A stretch of DNA of 64,000 bases, taken from the NCBI GenBank assembly GCA_021372615.1, contig JAJFUB010000039.1, positions 1 through 64,000 of the forward strand, in the 5' to 3' direction. This DNA comes from a bacterium. Lineage in GTDB: Bacteria > Armatimonadota > Zipacnadia > Zipacnadales > UBA11051. This document shows positions 24,305 through 34,520 of this stretch, piece by piece. The first letter of the stretch is position 1. Each line of letters opens with the position of its first letter. The notes under the pieces are model-generated. The model made no database searches, had not been told where the DNA came from, and saw only the letters and a program-made list of their open reading frames with translations. A program made the translations under genes and the position numbers.

Positions 24305-27300
24305 TCACTCCACGCGCAACAGCCGCGTCTGCGGACCCGCCATCGGCACCTGCAGGTTCCTCACCTTTCGCCCCAGCACCTCGCCGGTCATCAGGTCCGT
24401 GACCGTCACCGGCTGCGGGAAGCTCAGCGTCTCCGTCCGCGCCGTGGCTGAGTGTAGCCCCACCATGTTGCGGGACACGAAGCTCGGCTCGGCGCTCGGC
24501 ACGATGATCGGCACACCGGCGCCCTGGCAGATGCGCTTGAGCAACTCCGGCGACAGCAGCGGCCCGGAGGCGTAGATGCTGGTCCAGTTCGCCACCTTCC
24601 GCACCACCAACGCCGGCACGTCCGTCCCTTCCCAGACGGCCGCCGTCTCCGCCGGCTGCGCCTGCGCCACGAATACGGGCCCCAGCTTCATGTTCGGCTG
24701 CGGAACGGTCCCAAGGCCCTTCGTCAGCGGGTTCGTGTCGCTGAGGGCCATCCGCCAGTCCAGCGTCTCGGCGCGCTCGCTGAACTGCATCCCGGTCAGG
24801 TCGCCCATCGCCTGCACGCTCAGAGCCCCGTCGGTCACGTAGCCTGGAGCGTAGGTCCACACGAGCGTCCGCCCGTCGCGCTGCAGGTTCTGCCTGATCC
24901 ACTGCCGCTCGCTGTCGCTCATGTGGTAGCAGTTCAGGAAGAAGTAGCAGCGGAACTTCGGCAGCCGCCCGCTCACCACGTCATCAAGCAGGACCATGTC
25001 CCATGGCGCGCCCAGGCGCTCGAAGGTCATCTTCTGCTGGTACACCGCCCACAGGTTCACCTGGAAGTCGTGGCTCATGTACGCCGCGGGTGTGTCCTCA
25101 TCCACCACAACCGCCACACCGTTGGGGTCCGGCCCGCGGTCGGGCCACGTGACCCACTGCTGCCCGATCTCCCGCAGCTTCCCGATGACCCGCCCCTGCC
25201 GTGCATCGCGCGCGATCCACCCGTTGCTGAAGTCATACCACTGCGTCGCCGAGCCCTTGGCCGTGGCGTTGGCGAAGGCCCGCTCGAGCTGGCTGACCGT
25301 GCCGCCCAGACCGTCGGGCGAACCGTGCGCCCGCTGGTTGGCCTCCGTCACCAGGTGGGTCCGCAGGTCCGCCTGCAGCACCCACAGCTTGTCATGGGCG
25401 AGCACCGAGCCGATGGGGCTCATCACCGTGTACGACTCTCCCACCCCGCGCGCCGCATAGTCGAACGGCGACATCAGGAAGTCGCACAGGGGCGAGTTGA
25501 GCAGGCGCGACAGCGCATAGTGCCCCGAGTCGCCCGCCCGGCGCGCCCCGCTGAGCATCGTCACCGTGTACCCGTAGTACGTGCCGCACAGCGCCCGCGG
25601 CTGCACCTGCTTGATGCTACGGAACACATGCTCGATGCCGTCCACCATGACGTCCTGGTAGAAGCGGTAGAAGTCAATGACATAGCCCGACTTGCCCGGG
25701 TCGCGGAACGCCAGGTGATCCGCCCCGTCGCGCTGCGCGACAGAGGGCACCTGCACGGCCTCGAAGCTGATCTCCGGCATGGCCCACGCCTGCCCCAGCT
25801 TCGCCACGTCCCCGCCGTACCGGCGGCGTGTCCACTCGCGGAACGCCTCCTGCATGGGCGCGCTGTAGTCGGTCGGCGAGAAGCCGCCCACCGAGCCCCA
25901 GTGCTGCCACTCCCAGCTCACGCCGTCACATGGCTGGTAGCCGATGACGCGCCCGCCCCACGGCGCCTTCATGCAGTGCTCCGTGAAGCGCCTGACGGCC
26001 ACGGCATACGCCTCGCGCCAACGCACCGACGCCAGGGAGATGATCTTTCCTGTGGAGCCGTAGATGCCGACCTTGTCACTGCCCTCGGCATCGCGGCATA
26101 GCTCCTCGGGATGCGCCTCGATCCAGAAGCGCTGGCTGAGGCCGGACACGTCGTAGGTGGGGATGATGACCGCCTGCGGGTCGTACGTGAGCAACTCCAG
26201 CACCCGGCGGTCCCACTCGCTGTAGTCGAACTGGTCGGGTCCCTTCCAGCCGATGTCGCCGGCGTCCACCTCGTACAGGTGCAGGCCCGCGTTCTGCGCC
26301 ATGTTCGTGATCCGCGTGGCGCCGACGTTGATCTCCAGGTAGTGCATGAACGAGTTCGGCTGCCCGTTGAGGAACAGCGTGGGCAGGCCGTTATGCCGCC
26401 GGATCTCGGCACGCACCGGCGCCTCCGGCTGCGTCGCCGCAGTGACGTTGACCGACCCGATGATGATGCCGTCGCGCCCCGCGTAGCCCGTGTAGGGGTA
26501 CCCCAGGGCCACCTCGTACTTGCCGGCCGTCATGAAGCGCGAGAGCGTGAGTGTGACCGGGCCCACGCGTGTCGGCTGTGCCACCCCTCCCTGCGCGGGC
26601 TCGACGCCGCGTGTCAGCACGGTCTTACCGTCCTGCAGCAGCGCGGACCGCGCCGGGAACCTGCCGGCGGCCAGCGGCACGCGGTCCAGCACGACCGCCG
26701 CCGTGAGCTGCCCCCCGGCCGCGACCTGCGCCGGCAGCGTCACCTGCACGGCCTTGAGCTGCTCGCGCGGGCCGAAGTACCTGTACGGCAGGTGCCCCCA
26801 CGGGCCCTGCCCGGCAGCGGCGATGACCTTCACCGCCGGCCACACGCCGTCGTCGAACCCCGGCTGCTGCCAACCCTCCGCCGTCTGTCCCACGCCCTTC
26901 CACGAGCCGTCAGTGAGCACTTCCAGGTCCATCCCCGGCGCGCGCACCCACCCCTCCAGCACGAACCCTTCCGCGGCGGCCACGTCTTCCGCCTGTACCG
27001 CCAGCACGTTTCGTCCTGCCACGAGGAGCGGCTTGAGGTCCACCGTCTCGGGCGTGCGCCAGCCGTCGGTGTCGCTGCTCCCGGCGACTTCCTTCCCGTT
27101 CACATACAGCCGGTACTTGTCATCGGCCGTCACCTGGACGCGGGCCTCGGTCACTTGCGCCGGGGCCACCGGCAGCTCGAACGACTTGCGCAGGTACGCC
27201 GTGCAGTGGTCCTTGCCGTACGTCTCGGCGGCCCAGACCCAGCTCGCGCGCCAAGTCTCCAGTGGCGCGGAGCTGAGGTCCGGCTCTTCCTTCACGTGCG

Positions 27301-28231
27301 TCAGCCGGACGTTGTCCCACCAGGCTGTCACGCCCGCGCCGCGCACCTCGAGCGCAACATCCGCACTCGCCGCCCGCGAGGGCGCCACGAACGTGCCGGC
27401 CAAGTGGCGCTTGGCCTCTCCGGAGGCGCTCGCGAGGCGCACGATGCTGTCCACGGACAGCGGCCGGTCGAAGACATCGTAGAACACGAGCTTGACGGCC
27501 GCCTCGGCCTGCTTGTCAGACAGCTCCACATCGGCCTGGAGCGCAAAGCGCCCGAGCAGGTCCAGCGGCGCCCGCGTCACGAGGGCGGCCGTCTCCTTCT
27601 GCCCGGCGGGGATACGGACCTCACACGAGCGCGTGCCGTCGGTCACGCCACGGCCCGAGAGCTTCCACCATGCCCCCTTCGCGTACCAGTAGTCGGGCAT
27701 TCCCGGGCCCCGCGTGTCGTCCTCGAAGCTCTCGTTGGGCACGGCGCCGGGGACCTGAGTCAGGAACCGCACGTAGTCCAGGGCGACCTCGGCCCCCGCG
27801 GGGTTGAGCAGGTCCAGCCGCAGGCCTGTGACCGCCCCCTGCCAGCCGGGCAGGGCGCTCAGGTCCACACGGTACACCTGCGGGTCCGCCCCGGCCTGCA
27901 GCATGTGCCGCGCCATGCGCTGCTCCGAGAAGCCCTCGCCTGCGCTGTGCCAGAAGACCTCGCCCCCGCCGGTCATGCTGCTGCGCACGCGGAACTCCAG
28001 CATCGGGTAGCGCGCCGCGTCGAGGCTCAGCGGTGGCGAGGTGAGCATCGGGTCGTACTTCGTCACGCCCTGCAGGAACCCACCCTTCACCTCCGTGCTC
28101 TGGAAGTTGTCGGCCTTCCAGCCCTCCATGTCGCCATCCGTGTCAAAGCGCCACACCGGCGCCTGCGCGGACGCGGGCCAAGCGGCGAGAATGGTCAGCA
28201 GCAGGGCACAGCCAAGCAGGAAGGCTCTCAT
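24305..28231 (-). CDS. large secreted GH42-like glycoside hydrolase with carbohydrate-binding modules
   Basis: A 1308-residue exported protein. A signal peptide (about 1-22) is followed by two beta-sandwich carbohydrate-binding-like regions (about 25-165 and 170-310), a rhamnosidase-N-like galactose-binding fold (about 320-445), a further beta domain, and a TIM-barrel-like region (about 615-1000) resembling GH42 beta-galactosidases (WEWQHWGSVGG, FREWTRRRYGGDVAKLGQAW). A flavodoxin/GATase-like domain (about 1030-1150) follows, as in GH42. The catalytic glutamates are not certain. Last gene of the minus-strand sugar cluster; GGAG 8 bases before ATG 28231. Confidence 0.8.
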   Translation of the reverse strand: MRAFLLGCALLLTILAAWPASAQAPVWRFDTDGDMEGWKADNFQSTEVKGGFLQGVTKYDPMLTSPPLSLDAARYPMLEFRVRSSMTGGGEVFWHSAGEGFSEQRMARHMLQAGADPQVYRVDLSALPGWQGAVTGLRLDLLNPAGAEVALDYVRFLTQVPGAVPNESFEDDTRGPGMPDYWYAKGAWWKLSGRGVTDGTRSCEVRIPAGQKETAALVTRAPLDLLGRFALQADVELSDKQAEAAVKLVFYDVFDRPLSVDSIVRLASASGEAKRHLAGTFVAPSRAASADVALEVRGAGVTAWWDNVRLTHVKEEPDLSSAPLETWRASWVWAAETYGKDHCTAYLRKSFELPVAPAQVTEARVQVTADDKYRLYVNGKEVAGSSDTDGWRTPETVDLKPLLVAGRNVLAVQAEDVAAAEGFVLEGWVRAPGMDLEVLTDGSWKGVGQTAEGWQQPGFDDGVWPAVKVIAAAGQGPWGHLPYRYFGPREQLKAVQVTLPAQVAAGGQLTAAVVLDRVPLAAGRFPARSALLQDGKTVLTRGVEPAQGGVAQPTRVGPVTLTLSRFMTAGKYEVALGYPYTGYAGRDGIIIGSVNVTAATQPEAPVRAEIRRHNGLPTLFLNGQPNSFMHYLEINVGATRITNMAQNAGLHLYEVDAGDIGWKGPDQFDYSEWDRRVLELLTYDPQAVIIPTYDVSGLSQRFWIEAHPEELCRDAEGSDKVGIYGSTGKIISLASVRWREAYAVAVRRFTEHCMKAPWGGRVIGYQPCDGVSWEWQHWGSVGGFSPTDYSAPMQEAFREWTRRRYGGDVAKLGQAWAMPEISFEAVQVPSVAQRDGADHLAFRDPGKSGYVIDFYRFYQDVMVDGIEHVFRSIKQVQPRALCGTYYGYTVTMLSGARRAGDSGHYALSRLLNSPLCDFLMSPFDYAARGVGESYTVMSPIGSVLAHDKLWVLQADLRTHLVTEANQRAHGSPDGLGGTVSQLERAFANATAKGSATQWYDFSNGWIARDARQGRVIGKLREIGQQWVTWPDRGPDPNGVAVVVDEDTPAAYMSHDFQVNLWAVYQQKMTFERLGAPWDMVLLDDVVSGRLPKFRCYFFLNCYHMSDSERQWIRQNLQRDGRTLVWTYAPGYVTDGALSVQAMGDLTGMQFSERAETLDWRMALSDTNPLTKGLGTVPQPNMKLGPVFVAQAQPAETAAVWEGTDVPALVVRKVANWTSIYASGPLLSPELLKRICQGAGVPIIVPSAEPSFVSRNMVGLHSATARTETLSFPQPVTVTDLMTGEVLGRKVRNLQVPMAGPQTRLLRVE

Positions 28232-28248
28232 CAGGTCATCTCCACGGT

Positions 28249-29493
28249 TCACGCACTGGCGATGGGGTACCGACCGTACTCATACGCCGCATCATAGGCC
28301 GCCACGATGTTCTCGGGCGGCGTCTGGGGCTGCACATTGTGTATGGGGCAGAACACGAAGCCGCCGCCGGGGGCGAAGAGTCGCACCCGCTCGGCCACCT
28401 CGGCCCGGACCTGTTCCGGCGTCCCGAACGGCAGTGTGGACTGCGTCTCGACCCCGCCGCCCCAGAAGGTCAGCCGGTCCCCCCACGTCGCCTTCAGCCA
28501 CGCCGGGGCCATGCCGGCCGCCGAGGTCTGCACCGGGTTGAGGGCATCCAGCCCGGCCTCGGCCATGTCCCCGATGATGCTCGTCATGCACCCGCACGAG
28601 TGCTCGAAGCTCTTCCACGTCGTGTGCGTGTGGATCCACTCGTAGTGTGCCTGCAGGCACGGCAGGTAGACCTCACGGAAGGTCTGGCGCGAGAAGAGCT
28701 CGGCCTTCTGGGTGCCGAAGTCCAGCCCCGAGATGACCACAGCATCTATGTCTTCGCCGATGGCCTCCCACATGAGCTGCAGGTTCCGCAGGCCCACTTC
28801 CGTCGCCAGGTCGAACAGCCCGCGCACGTAGCCCGGATCGCGCCCCAGCAGGCACAGGAAGTCGGGCATGGTGCCGATGTGGCGCGGCCCGAGCATCCCC
28901 CAGCAGTTCAGCACCAGCGCCTTGTCGGTGGTGCGGCGCAGCAGCGCTGCCCGCTGCGCCATGTGGGCCAGGTCCTCTTCAGACGCGATGGCGCTCTCGA
29001 ACTCCCGCGCCATGTCGGCCAGGGGCGGCGGCTCCCAGTCGAAGTTCCACGCCGTTTCGCCGAGGGTGTCGAAGTAGAAGCCCCCGCGCGGCATCTTGGC
29101 GGTGGGCACGCCGGAGGTGCTGCCGGGCGGCGTGAACAGCCAGTCCCCGTCGGGCGTCACCTGCACCTCGAACTCGCCGGGCATGAGCACCTCGCGCCCA
29201 TCCATCAGCCGCCACGGCTTCCAGTTCTCCCGCCGCAGCCCCATCGTCAGCACGGGCGGCTCGACGGGCAGGCAGTCCACGTGCAGCCGCTCCACCACAT
29301 CCATCTCCACCTCTCCCAGCATCTGGTAGGCGTCCACGACCTTGACGGGCCGCTCCTGCAGCCGCAGGTGCCGCCGCAGCTCATCGAGGGCCACGGCGGT
29401 GATGGAGGTGACGAAGCTGCCGCCCAGGTCGAGCGGCACACGGTCCGGCTCACGGTGGTCCAGGGCAGCCAACACCCGCTCGCGGCTGGTCAT
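28249..29493 (-). CDS. uroporphyrinogen decarboxylase-family (URO-D/MtaA-like) protein
   Basis: A 414-residue cytoplasmic TIM-barrel protein of the URO-D superfamily. It begins TSRERVLAALDHREPDRVPLDLGG, the usual opening of the divergent environmental URO-D clade, and has FEHSCGCM in the position where methyltransferase members (MtaA/MtbA type) bind zinc. Such proteins in sugar clusters are probably not haem enzymes; methyltransfer or demethylation is one guess. Start ATG at 29493 has GAGAGGAG 7 bases upstream. It sits between the pseudopilin and the GH42-like gene in the same orientation. Confidence 0.8.
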   Translation of the reverse strand: MTSRERVLAALDHREPDRVPLDLGGSFVTSITAVALDELRRHLRLQERPVKVVDAYQMLGEVEMDVVERLHVDCLPVEPPVLTMGLRRENWKPWRLMDGREVLMPGEFEVQVTPDGDWLFTPPGSTSGVPTAKMPRGGFYFDTLGETAWNFDWEPPPLADMAREFESAIASEEDLAHMAQRAALLRRTTDKALVLNCWGMLGPRHIGTMPDFLCLLGRDPGYVRGLFDLATEVGLRNLQLMWEAIGEDIDAVVISGLDFGTQKAELFSRQTFREVYLPCLQAHYEWIHTHTTWKSFEHSCGCMTSIIGDMAEAGLDALNPVQTSAAGMAPAWLKATWGDRLTFWGGGVETQSTLPFGTPEQVRAEVAERVRLFAPGGGFVFCPIHNVQPQTPPENIVAAYDAAYEYGRYPIASA

Positions 29494-29542
29494 GGCGTGG
29501 CTCCTCTCAGAGGCCGACAGGCGGTACCCACACGCAGGCGAA

Positions 29543-29573
29543 GCAGGCCCCCGCCGAGGTCTCGGGGGCCTGC
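29543..29573 (-). terminator. hairpin after the pseudopilin gene
   Basis: GCAGGCCCCCG (29543-29553) pairs with CGGGGGCCTGC (29563-29573) across a 9-base loop, 26 bases beyond the stop of the minus-strand pseudopilin. No long U-tract follows. Confidence 0.6.
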
Positions 29574-29598
29574 GCACGTTCGCATGCGACGTCGCCTG

Positions 29599-30300
29599 TT
29601 AGTTGGCCATCCAGTAGCCGGTCTGGTCGCCGCTCAGCGTAGACCCGGTGGCCACGATCGGCCCCAGCGCCGCGTCCTTGCAGCCCAGCCACTTGCTGTG
29701 GCCGTCGAGGAACGCGTAGTTCCCGCCGTTGTTGTGCCACTCCGACCACCAGAAGTACTGCGACCAGCTCGTGTTGCCGGAGTAGGCGTTCACGAACCAG
29801 TTCTCCAGGTACCCCGTCGGCGTCCGCGTCGAGTCGATCTTGCCGATGTCGCCCAGAATGATCTTCTGCGACACGTTCGAGAAGACCGCCAAGCGCTGCC
29901 CGCCGGCTACGCCGTTGTACGCGTACTGGGGGAGCAGCTTGCCTCCCGACGAGGTCAGATTGCCCTGGCTCGGGCACGACAGCACCTGCGTGTTCTTCAG
30001 ATAGGGCTCGACGCCCTCCATCCAGAAGTGGCGGTCATTGGCCGCCGAGTTGTCACGGTCGTACCACACGCTTGGGTACGCAGCGCTGACGACTCGGTAG
30101 TACGGCAGCGTTTCGTCATAGTCCTGCGCGTACTGTAGTACCCCCAGGATGAGCTGCTTGGTGTTGCTCAAGCAGCTTGACTGCCGGGCCTTCTCCCGCG
30201 CCTTCGCGAACACGGGAAACAGGATCGCGGCCAGGATCGCGATGATCGCGATGACGACCAGTAACTCAATCAGCGTAAACCCACGTCGCGTCATTGGCAT
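29599..30300 (-). CDS. DUF1559-type pseudopilin (type II secretion/pilin-like)
   Basis: A 233-residue prepilin-like protein. A short basic leader (MPMTRRG) is followed by [20 protein letters not shown], the type IV prepilin cleavage site with Glu5 and a hydrophobic helix, then [19 protein letters not shown] shared with the other three copies. The C-terminal domain ends with a [10 protein letters not shown]-like region and the DGHSKW motif typical of the H-X9-DG group. A prepilin peptidase would cleave before Phe; it may then join a pseudopilus or be surface displayed. AGGAG 5 bases before ATG 30300. Downstream of the SGNH gene. Confidence 0.88.
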   Translation of the reverse strand: MPMTRRGFTLIELLVVIAIIAILAAILFPVFAKAREKARQSSCLSNTKQLILGVLQYAQDYDETLPYYRVVSAAYPSVWYDRDNSAANDRHFWMEGVEPYLKNTQVLSCPSQGNLTSSGGKLLPQYAYNGVAGGQRLAVFSNVSQKIILGDIGKIDSTRTPTGYLENWFVNAYSGNTSWSQYFWWSEWHNNGGNYAFLDGHSKWLGCKDAALGPIVATGSTLSGDQTGYWMAN

Positions 30301-30389
30301 GCACACTCCTATGTGGTGTTCCCCCAGCACAACGGACTCAACTCACGACGCCTTCCCCCGCCACGGCATTCCCGCAATTGCCCGGTGCC

Positions 30390-31493
30390 TTACCGGCTGA
30401 CCACCTCCCCCGGCCTGATCGGGGTCGTCGTATCGAGGTATGTCCCCGTACCATACGCTGAAGCCAGACCCGAGGGCCGTCTCTTCTCCAGCAGAATGCG
30501 GTCCAGCGTACAGTCCGTCAGGCTCATCGTGAGCGGCCCGGTTGTGTACCCGTATCCCGCGTAGCCGGTCATCAGGTTCCACGTCAGGCGCTTGCCGGCG
30601 CTGTCGGCCGGGACCGCGAACTTCAGCCGCGCCTGCTTGTCGCCCTCGCCCGCCCCGGTCAGCAGTAGCGTCCCCCCGCCCGCCCCCACGGTCTGGACGT
30701 CAAAGGACATCGTGTACCACCCGGCGATGATCGGCTGTGTCGTCCGCTCGCCGGCCCACAGGTTCACCACCTGCACCCCCGCGCCCGGTTGCACCGTCGG
30801 CGCCGCGATCGCCTCCGGCAGCTTCAGCGCCGCCCGGATGGCATCTGCCGTGATCTTCGCGACTACCTGGTAGCCCGGCTTGGTCGGGTGCAGCAGGATC
30901 ATCGGGCCCCAGTTCACCATGGCCCGGATGGGCTGCTCGTACTCAATCCACACGACCTTCCCGTCCGGGAACAGCGTGCCGATCTGCGGCCGCAGGATCG
31001 CGTTCACCTTGCTGTTGGTGACATCCCGGTTGGGGTCGTTGGTCTGGCACGGCAGGATGCTTCCCAGGAACACGCGCTGCACGCTCGGCTTGGCCAGCAG
31101 GCTCTGGACGATCTTCACGATGCGGTCGGCGCAGCCCCGGGCCAGCTCATCCTGCTTGGCGGGGTCCGGCGAGCGTCCGTCGTTCGTGCCGATGAGCAGG
31201 TGGTAGTACGGGGAGTCCGGGATGTCGTTCAGGCGCGCCAGCACGGCGTGGGTGCTGTTCCCGCCCTCCCCGGCATGACTGTAGCCCAGCACGGCCGAGT
31301 GGGTCCCGACGAAGGCCAGGCTGGGCAGGTGTTCGAGCAGGTACAGCCGCCAGTAGTCCCCTTCGCCCGCCCACGTGATGCTATCCCCGATCATGCACAG
31401 CGGCACCTGCGCCGGGACGGTCGCCGGTTGCGCGTGAACTACCGCGCAAATGAGCGCGCTCGCGATGATGGTGATCTCCGTGAAGCGTGTCAT
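30390..31493 (-). CDS. secreted SGNH/GDSL-type esterase-like hydrolase
   Basis: A 367-residue exported protein. A signal peptide (about 1-21) precedes an SGNH-hydrolase domain: block I MIGDSITWAG with the nucleophile Ser, block II GEGGNST with Gly, block III LLIGTNDG with Asn, and block V LLHPTKPGY with His (the usual Asp is shifted or replaced). The C-terminal 120 residues form a beta-sandwich-like module. Family members deacetylate sugars or cleave esters, fitting the neighbouring glycan genes. AGGAG precedes ATG 31493, only 9 bases after the upstream gene's stop. Confidence 0.85.
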   Translation of the reverse strand: MTRFTEITIIASALICAVVHAQPATVPAQVPLCMIGDSITWAGEGDYWRLYLLEHLPSLAFVGTHSAVLGYSHAGEGGNSTHAVLARLNDIPDSPYYHLLIGTNDGRSPDPAKQDELARGCADRIVKIVQSLLAKPSVQRVFLGSILPCQTNDPNRDVTNSKVNAILRPQIGTLFPDGKVVWIEYEQPIRAMVNWGPMILLHPTKPGYQVVAKITADAIRAALKLPEAIAAPTVQPGAGVQVVNLWAGERTTQPIIAGWYTMSFDVQTVGAGGGTLLLTGAGEGDKQARLKFAVPADSAGKRLTWNLMTGYAGYGYTTGPLTMSLTDCTLDRILLEKRRPSGLASAYGTGTYLDTTTPIRPGEVVSR

Positions 31494-31502
31494 CCCCTAC
31501 TC

Positions 31503-34500
31503 CTACTTGACCTCAATGAACTGCACGCGCTTGGCGGGCAGCGTCGTCCGCACTACCCCGGCCTCGACTGCCACCGTCGCCCCCGTCCGCAGGTCCCGGC
31601 CCCGGGCCCCGGCCGGAAGGCCCAGCTTCGCCAGGTCCACACCGAGGCTCACCGTCAGCGGCTCGTCGGTGGGGTTGCTCGCGCACAGCAGCAGCTTGCC
31701 CGGCCGCTGGTAGCCCGTCAGCAGCACCTCGGCGCGGTCGCATGTCAGCCCGGTCCCTTCATGCCAGAACGGCAACAGCTTCGTGTCCGCCTCCCCGATC
31801 CCGAACTCCTCCTGGATCTTCCGCGCCGCCAGGAGCGTCGGCTCGTGCGCGAACAGCGGCCAGATCAGCAGGTCATGCGGCACGACCGCCGCCAGCAGCC
31901 GCTCGGCCAACTCCGGGTCCTTCATCCATTCCGGGTTCATCTTGAACTGCGGAATGACATACACCGGTATCCCCCACGCCTCCGGCGAGAAACTGGCACG
32001 CCACTCCGCCGAGGTCGTGTTGGTGGTGTAGTCAGGGTTCTTGCCGACGATCGGGTAGCGCTCCTCGGCCATGAGCAGGCCATCGCCATAGATCGCCAGG
32101 GGCGGCACGCGCCCGCCGCTGATGTGGTAGGTGATGAAGAAGGGCCTGCCGGTGTCGGCGAACAGCTCCCGCACGCGCCGGAAGGTCTCCATCCGCGCCC
32201 GCATCGCGTATGTGCGCCGCCGTGTGCCATCGGCGGCCACATACCCGCACCCGTGGGCGACGTTGGCGCAGCCATACGGGCACATGTCGTCGAAGTAGAT
32301 GCCGTTGATCCCGTACTTGCCGATGAGATGATGGATATACCAGACATACCAGTCGCCGAAGGGCCCGCAGTGGCACACGTCCACATTGCAGACCGGACCG
32401 TAGCTCGTCGCCCGGTGGCTGGGCCGCACCCGCATCTCCGGCCGGAGCATCAGGTCGCCCTGCCACTCCGGCAGGAACGTCGTGTCCGTGTACGGCGTCC
32501 CCAGCAGGCCGTACTCCTGGACCCGCCATACCATCTCGGCGAACTCCTCGGGATCCTTCGGCGGCGTGGCGGTGAAGTACTCGTGGTAGGCGTACAGGTA
32601 CGCCACTTTGCCCGAGGGCGTCTGGCCTGCGAGGTCCGCCCGCGGGTACGGGTTCTTGCGCAGGTGCAGGAAGTAGCGTGTGATCTCCGAGGACGGCAAC
32701 TGCTGGTACGACCGCCAGTCCGGCTGCAGCGGCCGCACCGGCGTTGCCAGCAGCCCGAACTCGATCTTGAAGGGCCTCTCGACCCGCCGGGCCTGGCGCA
32801 CGATGTTCATGCACAGGCGCAGCGTCTGCCCGTCTCGTTCGAGCGACAGCGCCTGCTCGCCGTCCACGTCCCAGTGCTCGTCACTCTCGGCATACCAGCC
32901 GAGGCCCAGGTCCTCGGTCCCCAGCCAGAGGGCCGGCAGGAACTCCCGCTGCCACACCGTCCCCGCCCCCTCGGGCACCGCGCCATAGCCGAAGCGCTTG
33001 TCGTCCATGCGCCCGTAGGCATCGTACGCATACAGGCGCGCCATCTCCGACCGGAGCGGCACCTCCACCCGCAGCTTCTGCAACTCCAGCGGCTGTCGTG
33101 GGTCCAGCGTCAGGCTGAACCACAGCGTCCCGTCATAGCGCGCCTCCACCTGCGTCCTGAGGGCGAGCTGCCCCGCCAAGGCGCTGCCTGTGAAGCCGGC
33201 CCTGGCGTCGGACGAAGCCACGCACTCCAGCTTCCCCGCCGTAAAGGCTGCCGCCCCAACCGCGTCCGCCGCGACGATGCGCACCGGCCCGGCCAGCAGC
33301 TCCTTGCCGCGGCTGGTCATCCGCGTCGGCAGGCCATCGCCGCCCAGAACAGCGCTGCGGGCGTAGCATTCCAGGTGCCCGCCCGTTGTCTTGAGTGGCA
33401 GGAAGGGCGGCAGCACCCGATCACGCTTGCCCAGCTTCGCGGCGTCGGCCCACGTCTCGTTCGTCTCCTTGGGGATGCGCAGCGCCTCGACCGCCGCCGG
33501 CTTGCCCTCTCGCAGCAGCGTCAGCCGAGCTTCGTAGACGCCGAGCGGCAGCCTCGCCAGGTCAAGCTGCGCCTCGTTCAGACCGGCCTGCAGCGCCAGA
33601 TTCCTGCCCACGACTTCCTTGGCGTCCGCCCCGAGCAGCGACAGCCGCGCCTGCCGGCACGGCTCGCCCAGCGCGTCGTCGTAGACACGAGCAAGGACCC
33701 TCTGTCCGAGCAGGGCGTGGGTGAGCATGACGCCGGGCACGTCGCGAGGTGCGTCAGGGACGGCGGGCCGGCTACTAGCCGGCCCCTCCAACGGCGCTGG
33801 CGCCCCCGACGGTGTAACACCGGCCAGGGAAGCGATCTCCTCATCCGACAGCATCCGTCCGAAGACCATCGCCTCATCGAGGGCTGTTCGGTCGCCATTC
33901 GCGCCCCAGCACCCCCCGAAGCGGATCACGCTGCCAAGGGCTTCCTGCGTGAGCCCCACGCCCTGTGACTGCGCCGCCAGCCGCCCGTCCACATACAGCT
34001 TGGCGGCCTCGTACCGTGTCCATGAGCACGCGACATGGTGCCACTGTCCGGGTCGCCAGTCGGCGATGGGCTTGTACACGTTGGTTTTGGCCGCGACGCC
34101 CTCGTTGGGGTCCACGTGGAAGTTCAGTCCCCACGAGGGCGTGGCGTACTTGTAGAGCAGGTAGCCGCCGGCGGCGGCGGGGGCCTGGAGGAACAGGTGA
34201 TTCTGCTTGTCATCGCCCTGCCAGTTGACCGGCATGACCCACAGGCTGACCGTCCCGCGCTCGAGGCGGATGTTGCCCGCGCTCGGGAAGGTCACGGCTG
34301 CAGCGCCGCCCAGGTCGCCCACGACCACAGCCTGCCCCGCATGACCCGCCGTGAACTCCGGCTTGCCCTCCGCCTGACCGGCCGCGCTCCCCGCCGCCTG
34401 GGCGGCGGCCAGGGAGCCGTCAAAGGCGGCGTGGAACAGCCGCCCCGGCGGCACGGTGGCAGCGCCGGCCAGCGCGACGCAGAGCAGGGCCGGGAGCAGT

Positions 34501-34520
34501 GCGAGCAGACGGTGAGCCAT
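31503..34520 (-). CDS. secreted LamG-like plus DUF6067-like (GH123-type) protein
   Basis: About 1005 residues. A signal peptide (about 1-21) is followed by a LamG/concanavalin-like domain (about 25-235; GTVSLWVMPVNWQ, WHHVACSWTR, LYVDGRLAAQSQG). The large C-terminal part (about 330-960) resembles DUF6067, a TIM-barrel hydrolase group related to GH123 N-acetylgalactosaminidases: PALWLGTEDLGLGWYAESDEHW and GINGIYFDDMCPYGC. Its start ATG at 34520 overlaps the upstream isomerase stop (TGATG), so the pair is coupled. Probably cleaves an extracellular polysaccharide; linkage unknown. Confidence 0.8.
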   Translation of the reverse strand: MAHRLLALLPALLCVALAGAATVPPGRLFHAAFDGSLAAAQAAGSAAGQAEGKPEFTAGHAGQAVVVGDLGGAAAVTFPSAGNIRLERGTVSLWVMPVNWQGDDKQNHLFLQAPAAAGGYLLYKYATPSWGLNFHVDPNEGVAAKTNVYKPIADWRPGQWHHVACSWTRYEAAKLYVDGRLAAQSQGVGLTQEALGSVIRFGGCWGANGDRTALDEAMVFGRMLSDEEIASLAGVTPSGAPAPLEGPASSRPAVPDAPRDVPGVMLTHALLGQRVLARVYDDALGEPCRQARLSLLGADAKEVVGRNLALQAGLNEAQLDLARLPLGVYEARLTLLREGKPAAVEALRIPKETNETWADAAKLGKRDRVLPPFLPLKTTGGHLECYARSAVLGGDGLPTRMTSRGKELLAGPVRIVAADAVGAAAFTAGKLECVASSDARAGFTGSALAGQLALRTQVEARYDGTLWFSLTLDPRQPLELQKLRVEVPLRSEMARLYAYDAYGRMDDKRFGYGAVPEGAGTVWQREFLPALWLGTEDLGLGWYAESDEHWDVDGEQALSLERDGQTLRLCMNIVRQARRVERPFKIEFGLLATPVRPLQPDWRSYQQLPSSEITRYFLHLRKNPYPRADLAGQTPSGKVAYLYAYHEYFTATPPKDPEEFAEMVWRVQEYGLLGTPYTDTTFLPEWQGDLMLRPEMRVRPSHRATSYGPVCNVDVCHCGPFGDWYVWYIHHLIGKYGINGIYFDDMCPYGCANVAHGCGYVAADGTRRRTYAMRARMETFRRVRELFADTGRPFFITYHISGGRVPPLAIYGDGLLMAEERYPIVGKNPDYTTNTTSAEWRASFSPEAWGIPVYVIPQFKMNPEWMKDPELAERLLAAVVPHDLLIWPLFAHEPTLLAARKIQEEFGIGEADTKLLPFWHEGTGLTCDRAEVLLTGYQRPGKLLLCASNPTDEPLTVSLGVDLAKLGLPAGARGRDLRTGATVAVEAGVVRTTLPAKRVQFIEVK

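Noticed and set aside
23361-24902. A longer N-terminal extension of the TIR gene
   Set aside because: The extension is antisense or overlapping with the GH42-like gene region and has poor composition; the TIR fold starts at MRYDVFISYS.
26111-28297. A 728-codon open frame on the plus strand
   Set aside because: Antisense to the GH42-like gene, Arg/His-rich, no motif.
30789-33968. A 1059-codon open frame on the plus strand
   Set aside because: Antisense to the SGNH and LamG/DUF6067 genes, which have signal peptides, motifs and ribosome sites; the frame is a shadow.
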